A stretch of DNA of 59,350 nucleotides, taken from an uncultured Lachnospiraceae bacterium (GTDB lineage: Bacteria > Bacillota > Clostridia > Lachnospirales > Lachnospiraceae). How positions within the stretch are numbered: position 1 is the first letter of the stretch; every line of letters starts with the position of its first letter. Below the pieces are notes generated by a model. The model saw only the letters and a program-made list of their open reading frames with translations. It did not search any database and had not been told where the DNA came from. The position numbers and the translations under genes were made by a program. The stretch is taken from NCBI GenBank assembly GCA_910587295.1, contig CAJULP010000026.1, positions 1 to 59,350 of the forward strand, given 5' to 3'. Positions 8,386 through 16,828 of this stretch are shown piece by piece.

Positions 8386-9036
8386 TTAAAACAGATTTAA
8401 AATCCTGGCAATAGTGATCGCCAGATTGGCAATGCTTATAATCATCGTAGCTATCATGAAAGGAAGAATGACCTTGTTCTGGCCTGCCGCCTTCTCATGG
8501 CTGTCCTTAAGCTCCGCAGTCTGCTTTTCCAGCTCCTCCATCATAGCTGCCTGTACATTCCGGTATACCTTCACATTATCCGTATGCAGAAAATCTTCCA
8601 GATTTTTAAACAAGGTTTCCTGCTTTTCCTGAAGTCCGGACATATTTTCCGTGATGCGGTCCAAATGATCCGAATTTTCTTTGATCTCCGCAATCTTCGC
8701 AAGGCTTTCATTTAAGGTCTGGTTGATCCCGGCAATGGACACATCGGAAGTCTGTCTGATCCTGGATACGGATTCCGCTTCCAATTCCCCTGCCGTCTCC
8801 CCTAATTTCTCATTCGCTTTATCCGCAAGGTTCTGGACACCCTGGGCGCTTTCTATATTTTTCAGGTTCAGCTTCCGCATCTCCTGAAGGCAGTCATCAT
8901 ACTTTTCCATTTGGTCTTTAAAAAGGACCAATTGCTTTTCAAGGCTTTCCATCTCCGCCGCATCCGCTGCCGCATTGGCGCTAATAATCTCCTGTGAATT
9001 TAACTTTTGTGCAATCTTGTCCATAAAATTGTCCAT
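8386..9036 (-). CDS. Coiled-coil protein with C-terminal membrane anchor
   Basis: Unknown function; 216 residues. Most of the protein (about 20-180) is charged, helical and heptad-like, with many E, K, Q and L. A single hydrophobic segment (about 187-209, VILPFMIATMIISIANLAI) lies almost at the C-terminus, as in tail-anchored or bitopic proteins. I use ATG 9036 (MDNFMDKI); an ATG seven codons upstream is possible, with a poor ribosome binding spacing. It stands alone with its own candidate promoter. A structural or partner-tethering role is only inference. Confidence 0.7.
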   Translation of the reverse strand: MDNFMDKIAQKLNSQEIISANAAADAAEMESLEKQLVLFKDQMEKYDDCLQEMRKLNLKNIESAQGVQNLADKANEKLGETAGELEAESVSRIRQTSDVSIAGINQTLNESLAKIAEIKENSDHLDRITENMSGLQEKQETLFKNLEDFLHTDNVKVYRNVQAAMMEELEKQTAELKDSHEKAAGQNKVILPFMIATMIISIANLAITIARILNLF

Positions 9037-9100
9037 AACTGTAACCACGCCTTTCATAAATCCTTTGCTGTTTGCTTTATTTTATCATCCTTATCGACAT

Positions 9101-9130
9101 TTTACAACAAAACAAAATAGAAAGAGTCAA
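9101..9130 (-). promoter_or_regulatory. Probable promoter of the coiled-coil gene
   Basis: On the minus strand TTGACT (9125-9130), an 18-base spacer and TGTAAA (9101-9106) lie 65-95 bases upstream of the gene. The rest of the 9131-9389 gap is AT-rich, with one GCCCGG/CCGGGC hairpin and nothing coding that I can see. Confidence 0.45.
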
Positions 9131-9389
9131 GTAAAATGCCGAAAATCTACGAAAGGCGCCTCATTTGTGCACTTTGTACAAAAAGTAAAGTTGAATTTTT
9201 TCATCGTTGTAATAATTCACGATAATTTCATTTCACGTTCATAATTTGTTCATAATTTTGCGGTATCCTATACTTACAGAAGCACAAAGAAATATTTATT
9301 TTACACGACAAGCATAGATAAATTTTTTCATAATAGCCCGGGCGCAGAGATGTGTCCGGGCACTCCTCATTTTATGGGCTTAGCAGGCC

Positions 9390-9418
9390 AAAAAAAGTGC
9401 CGCCATTGGCAGCACTTT
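9390..9418 (-). terminator. Terminator of the alarmone synthetase gene
   Basis: AAAGTGC / GCACTTT (7 bp plus an inner GCC/GGC) is followed on the minus strand by a seven-base T run. The stem overlaps the stop codon of the gene. Confidence 0.75.
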
Positions 9419-10061
9419 AATATTCGGTCTCCACACTGAGCCCAAGCACTTCCTCATTCAGCCGAAGCATTTTCGCATCCAGATCGGAAACCATCCTCGC
9501 ACAGTCTATCAGTTCGTTCTTGATGTACGCAGGTGCGTTGCCTTCAAACTTATAATGTATCTTATGCTCTAAGCTGGCCCAGAAATCCATAGCCACTGTC
9601 CGAATCTGGATCTCCACCTTAGTGTCGATGATCCTGTCCGAAAGAAACACCGGCACTGAAACCAGCATGTGGTAGCTCTTATACCCGCTGGTCTTGGGGG
9701 TTATGATATAGTCCTTCACCGCAATGACTTTAATATCGCTCTGGTTCCTGATCATATCCGCGATCCGGTAAATATCCGAGGTAAATGAGCAGATTACGCG
9801 GATACCGGCAATGTCATTGACATGCTCGATCATGTTCTGGATCGTAGACTCATAACCATGCTTTTTTAATTTTTTCACAATACTTTCAGAAGTCTTGATT
9901 CTGGACTTAATGTGCTCGATCGGATTGTACCTGTGCACATGCTGAAACTCATCATTCAGTATTTCCAGCTTGATGCCAATCTGCTTGAGAGCCGAGTTAT
10001 AAATTAAAATAACCTCTTTCCAACTGTCAACATCGCTGTCACGATCAATTTTCAATTCCAT
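9417..10061 (-). CDS. Small alarmone synthetase, RelQ/YjbM type
   Basis: A 214-residue stand-alone (p)ppGpp synthetase domain without a hydrolase domain or TGS/ACT tail. Visible synthetase motifs are RIKTSESIVKKL (substrate-binding basic patch), DIAGIRVICSF (catalytic aspartate), KDYIITPKTSGYKSYH, and VEIQIRTVAMDFWASLEHKI (catalytic E and nucleotide-binding RT). It transfers pyrophosphate from ATP to GDP/GTP in the stringent response. Length and motif set fit RelQ better than full-length Rel. It is monocistronic with a strong terminator. Confidence 0.92.
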   Translation of the reverse strand: MELKIDRDSDVDSWKEVILIYNSALKQIGIKLEILNDEFQHVHRYNPIEHIKSRIKTSESIVKKLKKHGYESTIQNMIEHVNDIAGIRVICSFTSDIYRIADMIRNQSDIKVIAVKDYIITPKTSGYKSYHMLVSVPVFLSDRIIDTKVEIQIRTVAMDFWASLEHKIHYKFEGNAPAYIKNELIDCARMVSDLDAKMLRLNEEVLGLSVETEY

Positions 10062-10186
10062 GGAACTACCGCCTTACTTATGTATTCTTCCCGCCGCCAA
10101 AAACATGGCTGCCCTTTAAATTTATTCTATCATACTTTTGCATAATAATGCATCTTTTTGCCAGTATTTTAATTATTTTTTAATGA

Positions 10187-10215
10187 TTGTGAAAAAATAT
10201 TCCCTCTGCTATAAT
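10187..10215 (+). promoter_or_regulatory. Probable promoter of the 88-aa gene
   Basis: TTGTGA (10187-10192), a 17-base spacer and a perfect TATAAT (10210-10215) sit 40 bases before the start codon. Confidence 0.6.
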
Positions 10216-10255
10216 TACAGGCAAAGAATCTCACTGTTTGGAAAAGAGGAAAAGT

Positions 10256-10522
10256 ATGTTTCGGTTATGGGCAAAAATATTTAAGGATAACCACATGTTA
10301 AAAGATACCGTAATCTGTGATGACAGCGCAGATACACGCACGCACAAGGTTTTTCGCGCTTTGGATGAAATCTGTTATGAGTTTGACCTTGGCAAGCCAA
10401 TCTGGCTGGATGCCACCGTTACGGAGTTTAAACGCCACGCCAAAGCGCGTTTTTATCAGGATAATTTCATCGAGCAGATTGACTTTGATTACCTGGAGAT
10501 CCATGTGATCGAAGAAGATTAA
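10256..10522 (+). CDS. Conserved-looking small hypothetical protein
   Basis: An 88-residue soluble, acidic protein that I cannot assign to a named family. ATG 10256 is chosen because GAGG lies six bases upstream; the frame opens six codons earlier without a ribosome binding site. It has a basic first half (MFRLWAKIFKDNH) and an acidic tail (YLEIHVIEED). A good promoter precedes it. It is not obviously co-transcribed with the next gene, which has its own promoter. Confidence 0.75.
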   Translation: MFRLWAKIFKDNHMLKDTVICDDSADTRTHKVFRALDEICYEFDLGKPIWLDATVTEFKRHAKARFYQDNFIEQIDFDYLEIHVIEED

Positions 10523-10553
10523 AGAAGGTCTGTACCATTTTTGCATAAAACAT

Positions 10554-10582
10554 TTGACATCAGAAACAATAAGTAGTAGTAT
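10554..10582 (+). promoter_or_regulatory. Probable promoter of the PAQR gene
   Basis: A perfect TTGACA (10554-10559), a 17-base spacer and TAGTAT (10577-10582) lie about 85 bases upstream of the start codon. Confidence 0.5.
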
Positions 10583-10595
10583 TATCATAACCACT

Positions 10596-10616
10596 ATGTA
10601 GTATCCAAAACTACAT
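10596..10616. promoter_or_regulatory. Dyad just downstream of the PAQR promoter
   Basis: ATGTAGT and ACTACAT form a perfect 7-bp inverted repeat with a 7-base centre, 13 bases after the -10. The position suits a repressor operator or the base of a leader hairpin. The binding protein is unknown. Confidence 0.4.
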
Positions 10617-10665
10617 GTCGTATCTGTAACATCACTAAGATGTCGTGCAAGAATGGAGGTTTATT

Positions 10666-11313
10666 ATGCAAATTACAATACGAGAACCAGGCAGTGCAAT
10701 TACACATTTTATCGGAATGATGATGGCTCTATTCGCCGCCGTTCCTCTTTTGACCAAATCAGCGCTTTCTTCCGGGAACAGCCTGACAGCCCTTAGCATT
10801 TTCTGCATCAGCATGGTCTTGCTCTATGGCGCCAGCGCAGCCTACCACTCATTAAACATAAGCGGCAAAGCCCTGCGTCTCTTCCGGAAACTGGATCACA
10901 TGATGATCTTTGTCTTGATCGCAGGTTCCTATACCCCGGTCTGCCTGATCATCCTTGGCGGCCAGCTCGGTTACACCCTCTTAGCCGTTGTGTGGGGGAT
11001 TGCGATATTTGGCATGACTCTGAAGCTTTTCTGGATCACCTGCCCAAAATGGTTTTCTTCCATTATATATATTGCCATGGGCTGGGTCTGCGTGGCTGTG
11101 TTTGGCCCATTGTGGAATGTCCTGCCCCATGCGGCATTCGGCTGGCTTTTGGCCGGCGGCATCATCTATACCATAGGCGGCGTTATTTACGCATTAAAGC
11201 TGCCTATCTTTAATGCAAAACACGAATTTTTTGGCTCCCATGAAATCTTCCACTTGTTCGTTATGGGCGGAAGCATCTGCCATTTCATCTTTATGTACCT
11301 TTATGTTGCATAG
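10666..11313 (+). CDS. PAQR / hemolysin III family membrane protein
   Basis: A 215-residue protein with seven predicted transmembrane helices. Family residues are present: the N-terminal EPGSAITHFIG, ASAAYHSL at the end of helix 2, LDHMMIFVLIAGSYTPVCL, and the C-terminal GSHEIFHLFVMGG with the paired histidines. These His/Asp/Ser residues form a metal site in PAQR proteins. Family members have been linked to hydrolase activity and membrane homeostasis; the annotation hemolysin is historical. ATG 10666 has GGAGG seven bases upstream and fits the family start better than the ATG seven codons earlier. Confidence 0.88.
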   Translation: MQITIREPGSAITHFIGMMMALFAAVPLLTKSALSSGNSLTALSIFCISMVLLYGASAAYHSLNISGKALRLFRKLDHMMIFVLIAGSYTPVCLIILGGQLGYTLLAVVWGIAIFGMTLKLFWITCPKWFSSIIYIAMGWVCVAVFGPLWNVLPHAAFGWLLAGGIIYTIGGVIYALKLPIFNAKHEFFGSHEIFHLFVMGGSICHFIFMYLYVA

Positions 11314-11314
11314 C

Positions 11315-11346
11315 AAAAGGACCGGCTGACAAACCGGTCCTTTTCC
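11315..11346. terminator. Bidirectional terminator (PAQR / galE)
   Basis: An 11-bp stem AAAAGGACCGG / CCGGTCCTTTT with an 8-base loop lies between two convergent genes. Both strands read into TTTT. Confidence 0.85.
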
Positions 11347-11368
11347 TGTTCTATCTTTTGATCCTTTT

Positions 11369-12385
11369 TTAGTCCTCGTACCCGTTAGGGTTATTGCTCT
11401 GCCATCTCCAGGAATCAGCACACATATCTTTGATCCCGTACTGCGCTTCCCAGCCAAGCTCCTCTTTTGCTTTCGCCGCATTAGAGTAACAGGTTGCGAT
11501 ATCGCCCGGGCGTCTGTCCTTGATCACATAAGGGATTTTCACCCCGGTGGCTTCCTCGAAATTCTTTACAATGTCCAAAACGCTGTAACCGGTTCCGGTT
11601 CCCAGGTTATAGATGCAAAGCCCTGCCTTCTCCTCAATCTTCTTTAACGCCTTCACATGCCCTATCGCAAGGTCAACAACGTGAATGTAATCCCTTACGC
11701 CGGTTCCGTCAGGCGTATCATAATCGTTGCCAAACACACCTAACTCTTTTAACTTGCCAACGGCCACCTGTGTAATATAAGGCATCAGATTATTGGGGAT
11801 ACCATTGGGGTTCTCTCCCATAGTGCCGCTCTTGTGGGCGCCGATCGGGTTAAAGTATCTAAGAAGGATCACATTCCACTCAGGGTCAGCCTTCTGCATA
11901 TCTGATAAGATCTGCTCCAACATGGACTTCGTCCACCCATAAGGGTTGGTGCACTGGCCCTTGGGGCATTCCTCTGTAATCGGGATGATCGCCGGATCCC
12001 CATAAACGGTAGCCGAAGAAGAAAAGATGATATTCTTAACGCCATGCTGTCTCATCACGTCCACCAGTGTCAATGTACCCGCAATGTTATTTTCGTAATA
12101 TTCCCACGGCTTCTGGACAGACTCACCTACCGCCTTAAGCCCTGCAAAATGGATACAGGAATCAATGGACTCCTTTGCAAAGATCTGGTTTAACGCTTCC
12201 CTGTCAAGAATATCCGCCTTATAAAAAGTAACCGGCTTACCCGTGATAGCCTCCACCCTCTTAAGGCTCTTTTCGCTGGAATTGCTTAAATTGTCTAAAA
12301 CCACCACGTCATAACCCGCATTTTGTAATTCTACCACCGTATGGCTGCCGATATAACCTGCGCCACCTGTAACCAATATAGCCAT
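11369..12385 (-). CDS. galE: UDP-glucose 4-epimerase
   Basis: Interconverts UDP-glucose and UDP-galactose (or the N-acetyl forms) using bound NAD. It has 338 residues, full length. The Rossmann start is GGAGYIG (7-13). The catalytic triad is visible as S124 in SSSATVYG and Y149-x-x-x-K153 in NPYGWTK. It follows the UDP-sugar pyrophosphorylase on the same strand with a 124-base gap; the two probably supply nucleotide sugars for the polysaccharide genes further along. Confidence 0.95.
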   Translation of the reverse strand: MAILVTGGAGYIGSHTVVELQNAGYDVVVLDNLSNSSEKSLKRVEAITGKPVTFYKADILDREALNQIFAKESIDSCIHFAGLKAVGESVQKPWEYYENNIAGTLTLVDVMRQHGVKNIIFSSSATVYGDPAIIPITEECPKGQCTNPYGWTKSMLEQILSDMQKADPEWNVILLRYFNPIGAHKSGTMGENPNGIPNNLMPYITQVAVGKLKELGVFGNDYDTPDGTGVRDYIHVVDLAIGHVKALKKIEEKAGLCIYNLGTGTGYSVLDIVKNFEEATGVKIPYVIKDRRPGDIATCYSNAAKAKEELGWEAQYGIKDMCADSWRWQSNNPNGYED

Positions 12386-12509
12386 ATTGCTACCTCCCTT
12401 TCACATGTTGTCTTCTACCTTGCTTATCGTTTTCTGTTATACCCCATTTTTTCACAAAACCGCTTAATCTACAAGAGGAGAATGTTACAAAGACCTGTCA
12501 AAATGTTAT

Positions 12510-13736
12510 TTACAGTTCTATACCGTTTTCCTTGCACAGCTCCCTTGCGCTTTCCACGGAATCCACCCCGGTTGCATTTTTGATCGGAGCAAATTCTTTG
12601 TTTCGCACCACTTCATAAGGCAGGCAGCTATCTAACTCATGGATCATATCAAGCACAAGCTGCTCAAATTTACATCCATTTGGCTTATCAGGCTTTTGTA
12701 AAACCCCATCCTGGTCTAAATGAGCTATCTTCTTTTCCACCACATGGAGCGGAAGCTTCTTCTCCCTGATCCGCTCAAGGTCGGATATCCTGAACAGATA
12801 ATTTAAGATCACGCCGAAACTGTACGCAAGGTTCCCCTGCTCATCCTTAGCGTTCATCAGTTCATCCGTAAGCTCATAATATTCTATGATAGAAGGTTTC
12901 CCGTCTTCCGTACAGATAGCGCCGATCTTTTCATCCGGTGTACACTTGCACACCACTTTAGCCCCCACCGCACAGTCATTTAACAAAGTCGCACCCACAA
13001 AACAAGGATCCGCGATCCGCTGGAGCACATTATCTACCGCAAACACATTAAGCCACTCCACGCCATCGCTGATCGCTTTCTGCGCAACGCCCCATTTATG
13101 CATGGAAGTATACCAGCCACCGTTACCGTTAGGGGAAGTAGAAATTTTCCACGGCTTCTCCATATATACCTTTCCCTCATAATCACATGCCGGAGCCATG
13201 TCCTGCATGAAAAAGGTCACGTATTCGCTATTATACCCAAAATAATCATGCTCTTTCAAAAAGGCCGTCGTTGCTTCATGATTTTTATCACTGGTCATCA
13301 CGTAAAGCGGAATCCACGATTCGGCTTCCCTGACCACGTCAAGCAGATTCTCGATCAGCCGCTGGAAGATGTAGACCTTCTTTGTAATCCCGATATTGTA
13401 CATTCCCTTCGGGTCGTCAGAACCCAGACGGGTTCCCATCCCCCCTGCCAAGAGCACTGCGCCTACTTTTCCTTCACGGATAGCGCCAAGCCCCGCACTC
13501 CGAAATTCCTGCTCCCTTTCTTTGATCTCCTCAATCTGCATAGCCGCAAGAGGACCTATTTTCCCACGCTGCATCTCACCCTTATTTTGCCCTAAATAAG
13601 AGAGCACAGAAAAATCCGTAGTCTCAATCTGGGAAAGCAGAGCTTCCTTTTGTTCCTCACTCAGGGTATCATAATACCGCATTACATGTTCCTGCCCTGC
13701 GGCAGCTAATTTCGCAAGTGCCTGTTCGTAATTCAT
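12510..13736 (-). CDS. UDPGP-family UTP-sugar-1-phosphate uridylyltransferase
   Basis: A 408-residue eukaryote-like UDPGP-family nucleotidyltransferase, the class that includes UDP-GlcNAc/UDP-GalNAc and UDP-glucose pyrophosphorylases. The signature LAGGMGTRLGSDDPKGMYNIG runs across residues 96-115, interrupted by no indels. SPNGNGGWYTSM near 210 is the sugar/uridine region. It makes a UDP-sugar from UTP and a sugar-1-phosphate. The neighbour galE supports a galactose/glucose or N-acetylhexosamine role. The exact substrate (GlcNAc-1-P or Glc-1-P) cannot be told from sequence. Confidence 0.88.
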   Translation of the reverse strand: MNYEQALAKLAAAGQEHVMRYYDTLSEEQKEALLSQIETTDFSVLSYLGQNKGEMQRGKIGPLAAMQIEEIKEREQEFRSAGLGAIREGKVGAVLLAGGMGTRLGSDDPKGMYNIGITKKVYIFQRLIENLLDVVREAESWIPLYVMTSDKNHEATTAFLKEHDYFGYNSEYVTFFMQDMAPACDYEGKVYMEKPWKISTSPNGNGGWYTSMHKWGVAQKAISDGVEWLNVFAVDNVLQRIADPCFVGATLLNDCAVGAKVVCKCTPDEKIGAICTEDGKPSIIEYYELTDELMNAKDEQGNLAYSFGVILNYLFRISDLERIREKKLPLHVVEKKIAHLDQDGVLQKPDKPNGCKFEQLVLDMIHELDSCLPYEVVRNKEFAPIKNATGVDSVESARELCKENGIEL

Positions 13737-13790
13737 TCCAAATCCCTCCTGTTGCTATATCGCTGTTTTATCGAACTTTAAATTAAGATT

Positions 13791-13819
13791 ATTATAAATT
13801 TTTTCGGTGGAATATGCAA
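13791..13819 (-). promoter_or_regulatory. Probable promoter of the UDPGP-galE unit
   Basis: On the minus strand TTGCAT (13814-13819), a 17-base spacer and a perfect TATAAT (13791-13796). The left arm of the NERD inverted-repeat cassette begins only eight bases upstream of this -35. Confidence 0.6.
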
Positions 13820-13826
13820 CTAAAAA

Positions 13827-13902
13827 GCACGGAAAATTGGCCGTGTCCATATCCGAAATCCTTTGATAAAATATAATATAACAAAAAAGGAGGAACTGAT
13901 AT
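13827..13902 (+). repeat. Left arm of 76-bp inverted repeat flanking the NERD gene
   Basis: This 76-base stretch is the inverted copy of 14672-14747, with 65 of 76 positions identical and no gaps. It begins with a small palindrome (CACGG...CCGTG), contains ATAAAATATAATA (a -10-like box) and an AAAAAAGGAGG ribosome binding site, and ends TGATAT. The right arm ends at the NERD start codon. Read inward, the left arm is thus a copy of the NERD gene's upstream region with ATC where the start ATG would be. Confidence 0.85.
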
Positions 13903-13950
13903 CTGCCCGGCAGCAAGAGGATATGGGTAAGTAAGCCGGTTGTAAGAGAG

Positions 13951-14673
13951 TCAGGTGCGCTTGCTTTTGTTATTATTTGCTTGTTGCTTTTTCTGGATAT
14001 TTTCAACATGCAGCATTTTAGCAGCTTTGTCTGCTTGAGTAAGTGGATAAAGCTTTTTATATAAAACGTCAATTTTCTCCGATGAAAGTATTTTTCCTGC
14101 ACTGTTTGCATTTTGCCGAACCGCAGAAAGAAGATCATATCGCTTAACAACGTGATGCTTTTTGCTGGTCAACGTGATATCTTTTAATGTGCAGCGCTCG
14201 CTGAATACAATATAAGAATAGAAAGGCAGCGTTTGGTCTGCAAGAAAATTTTGGAGCCATTTCAAATGAACCTTATTTTGTATGATAGGATTAAAAAAGC
14301 GTTTCTTTTGAGATTTGCCTTTTCCAGATGGCAGAGTCTGGGTCCAATATTGCTGGGTTTCGGAACCAAAAATCCAACCACTGTAATTTTTGGATTCAAA
14401 CACATAAATACCGGATTCATGCAAAAGGACAACATCTAATTCTGTGGTTTCTCCATTCGCTTTTGGCAGATATAAATTGAACAAATATTTTTTATAACCT
14501 TTCAGGGTTTTCAGATTTTTGTAAGTGTAAAATTCACCTAAACGTCCTTTGTCGAAAATCATTTGAAAATAAGGCGTTTTTGTCTGTGTATAGTATTCAG
14601 TTTTTTCATACTGCTTTTTCTGGATGACATAAAATACAAAAACAGCAAATACCGCAATTAATAATAAAATCAT
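13951..14673 (-). CDS. Membrane-anchored NERD-domain protein
   Basis: A 240-residue protein. The N-terminal hydrophobic segment (residues 2-18, LLLIAVFAVFVFYVI) is an anchor. Residues about 40-150 are a NERD (nuclease-related) domain: GRLGE, then TTELDVVLLHESGIYVFESKNYSG, which holds the D...E-x-K signature of the PD-(D/E)XK fold, then WTQTLPSG. The basic, lysine-rich C-terminus (QKKQQANNNKSKRT) could bind nucleic acid. Family knowledge: NERD proteins are predicted nucleases, often on mobile or defence DNA. The start ATG 14673 has AAGAAGGGGG upstream. The gene lies alone between long inverted repeats, in sequence more AT-rich than its neighbours. The function is inferred. Confidence 0.82.
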   Translation of the reverse strand: MILLLIAVFAVFVFYVIQKKQYEKTEYYTQTKTPYFQMIFDKGRLGEFYTYKNLKTLKGYKKYLFNLYLPKANGETTELDVVLLHESGIYVFESKNYSGWIFGSETQQYWTQTLPSGKGKSQKKRFFNPIIQNKVHLKWLQNFLADQTLPFYSYIVFSERCTLKDITLTSKKHHVVKRYDLLSAVRQNANSAGKILSSEKIDVLYKKLYPLTQADKAAKMLHVENIQKKQQANNNKSKRT

Positions 14674-14747
14674 ATCAGGCCCCCTTCTTTTGTTTTATTA
14701 TATTTTATCATATGATCTCGGATATGAACACGGCCAATTTCCCGTGC
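14672..14747 (-). repeat. Right arm of 76-bp inverted repeat, including NERD leader
   Basis: Partner of 13827-13902 (86 percent identity, same length). It carries the NERD gene's leader: a -10-like TATAAT, the SD and the start-codon junction. The outer end is the CACGG/CCGTG palindrome. The two outer ends define a 921-bp unit, 13827-14747. I could not find a convincing target-site duplication in the flanks. Confidence 0.85.
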
Positions 14748-15640
14748 GATAGAAGCAAAAAGCCTGAGAGCTATATAAACACCTTTACAAAAATAAAAAA
14801 GGTCTGCTACCCTACGATACGCAGGAGAAAGAGATACCTGGCCCATTGGCGGGAGTAATCTTTAAGGGAATGGAGGTGCAGGAAATTGCGGAAACGCTGA
14901 GTGCGGCGAAAACACCCAAGAAAAGCCTTTCCGGCGTCCTTCCATTGGGGGAATCGTGTATGAAGGAAAAGTTGTCAGCGGGATACAGGGAAAAAAGACG
15001 GAAAAATATTTCGAAAAAAACCTGCGAGGCAGGCAGGAAAAGAAGCGACACAATAACAATAAAAAGTAAAAAAGTACCAACGGGCACTTGTCAGGAACCG
15101 GCTATCTATGGATGGCAAGATACAGTTACGTATTCTGAAATATGAGGATTTATAGAAGGCAGGGATGATGAAAAGGCATAAAACTGCTATTGAAGAACGC
15201 AGTATGTAACCCAAGGACCTGCTAAAGGACATATTCACACAAGATACAGAAAATTTACATCTGCATTAGATGATATAGAGGATATGCTCACAAGTGGATG
15301 AAGGCTCAGGGCTCTGCTCCATTATTCCACGGTTATCTTGACAACGGTTTTCGTTTTGTTACAAAAAAACGATATTTCGAAATAAAGCAATCCGTTATAT
15401 GTAACCTTAACAAAAAACTTACACATTTAACTTGACGAACCCAAATCATATTATCTCAATTTTTATTTATCCAATAGCACTTATCACAGTACTATTGGAG
15501 CTGTATCATTCAATACACCTAATGTTCCTATTTATCCCTGTTAAATATTATATTTCCATATTACCATAAAATCCAGCCTTTTTTAATATTATAAAAGTCA
15601 CAGTTTCCTCCCTCCGCATACAATAAACCATACCCTCACT
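14748..15640. other. 0.9 kb AT-rich, apparently decayed intergenic region
   Basis: No intact gene is convincing. A frame at about 14846-14935 (GMEVQEIAETLSAAK) appears to continue after a frameshift into 14936-15069, which reads PSIGGIVYEGKVVSGI and ends at a TAA; together they look like the tail of a lost gene. At 15109-15155 another protein-like piece, MDGKIQLRILKYEDL, ends at a stop. An 11-bp hairpin with one mismatch lies at 15471-15498. The rest is AT-rich. I do not recognise the family of either fragment. Confidence 0.35.
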
Positions 15641-15670
15641 ATGCAGCCTTTCCCTGCAAAAGGAGTCTTT

Positions 15671-16804
15671 ATGGATATTTATGTAGTAAAGCCCGGAGAT
15701 TCGGTAGACCTGATCGCTTCTTATTATGGAATCCCCCCATCAACGATCATTTATGACAACCAGCTTGTTTACCCATATCCCCTTGCCATCGGGCAGGCAT
15801 TGCTGGTCAATGACGGGGAAAGTTCTTCCCCTTCCTATCCTGCCGTCGTGGGCGGATATGCCTACCCCTACATCCGGGAAGCCGTATTGGAAGAAACCCT
15901 GCCATACCTTACCAACCTGCATGTTTTTTCCTACGGCTTTACCCCGGAAGGACAATTAGTTCCCCCACAGGTTGACGATACTTTCATGATCACGGCAGCC
16001 TTAAACTTTGGTGCGTCACCGGTGCTGACATTGACACCCTTTGGCCCTGACGGGCATTTTAACAATCTCCTCATCACCACACTGGTAAACAATGAGGAAA
16101 TTATCCAAACACTCCTTTCCAATCTGCTCTCCACCCTCTTGGAAAAGGGATTTCAAGGAGTGGACATCGACTTTGAATATATTCTTCCCGAAGACCGCAT
16201 ACCCTTTGCCGATTTCGTGGCACAGACACGGGAATTTTTATCGCCATACGGTTTCCATGTGTCCGTCGCCTTAGCGCCGAAAACCTCTGACAGTCAGCAG
16301 GGCGTATTGTATGAAGGAAAAGACTATGCACTGCTTGGCTCCGCGGCAGACAGCGTGCTTCTTATGACCTATGAATGGGGATATACTTACGGCCCTCCAA
16401 TGGCCGTTGCCCCTATCAACAAAGTCCGGGAAGTGGTAGACTACGCCGTTACCCGGATAGCCCCTGCCAAGATCGACTTAGGCATCCCCAATTACGGTTA
16501 TGACTGGACCCTGCCCTATGTGCGGGGCACTTCCGCCGCAAAAGTAATCGGCAATGTAGAAGCCGTTCAGATTGCCGCTTCCGCAGGCGTTCCCATCCAG
16601 TTTGACGAAGTTGCCATGTCGCCTTTTTTCCGTTATGAAAAGGATGGTTTGGAACATGAAGTTTGGTTTGAGGACGTAAGGAGCATCCGGGAAAAGTTTT
16701 CCCTGCTGCAGGCCTATGGGCTAAGAGGCATGGGATATTGGCAGATCATGCGGCTGTTCCGTGCAAATTGGCTGTTGCTTGCCGATACGTTCCAAATACT
16801 ATAA
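15671..16804 (+). CDS. LysM-GH18 hydrolase (spore cortex-lytic / YaaH-like)
   Basis: A 377-residue protein with one N-terminal LysM (residues 1-47, IYVVKPGDSVDLIASYYGI) and a GH18 TIM barrel (about 60-377). The catalytic DxxDxDxE motif is visible as GVDIDFEY (163-170, with E169 the proton donor). This architecture is that of SleL/YaaH-type N-acetylglucosaminidases acting on spore cortex. There is no signal peptide, which is normal for spore-coat-delivered enzymes. ATG 15671 has AAAGGAG six bases upstream; an ATG 10 codons earlier lacks one. Monocistronic. Confidence 0.9.
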   Translation: MDIYVVKPGDSVDLIASYYGIPPSTIIYDNQLVYPYPLAIGQALLVNDGESSSPSYPAVVGGYAYPYIREAVLEETLPYLTNLHVFSYGFTPEGQLVPPQVDDTFMITAALNFGASPVLTLTPFGPDGHFNNLLITTLVNNEEIIQTLLSNLLSTLLEKGFQGVDIDFEYILPEDRIPFADFVAQTREFLSPYGFHVSVALAPKTSDSQQGVLYEGKDYALLGSAADSVLLMTYEWGYTYGPPMAVAPINKVREVVDYAVTRIAPAKIDLGIPNYGYDWTLPYVRGTSAAKVIGNVEAVQIAASAGVPIQFDEVAMSPFFRYEKDGLEHEVWFEDVRSIREKFSLLQAYGLRGMGYWQIMRLFRANWLLLADTFQIL

Positions 16805-16828
16805 GCAAAACTGGCGGCAGCACTTTTA

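Noticed and set aside
9338..9364. GCCCGG/CCGGGC hairpin as a terminator or small RNA
   Set aside because: The 6-bp stem has a 14-base loop and lacks a U run on either side, so I cannot support a function.
13755..14150. A 131-codon minus-strand frame across the left NERD inverted-repeat arm
   Set aside because: It overlaps the NERD coding end and the promoter of the next gene, reads through the repeat arm, and has no SD or domain.
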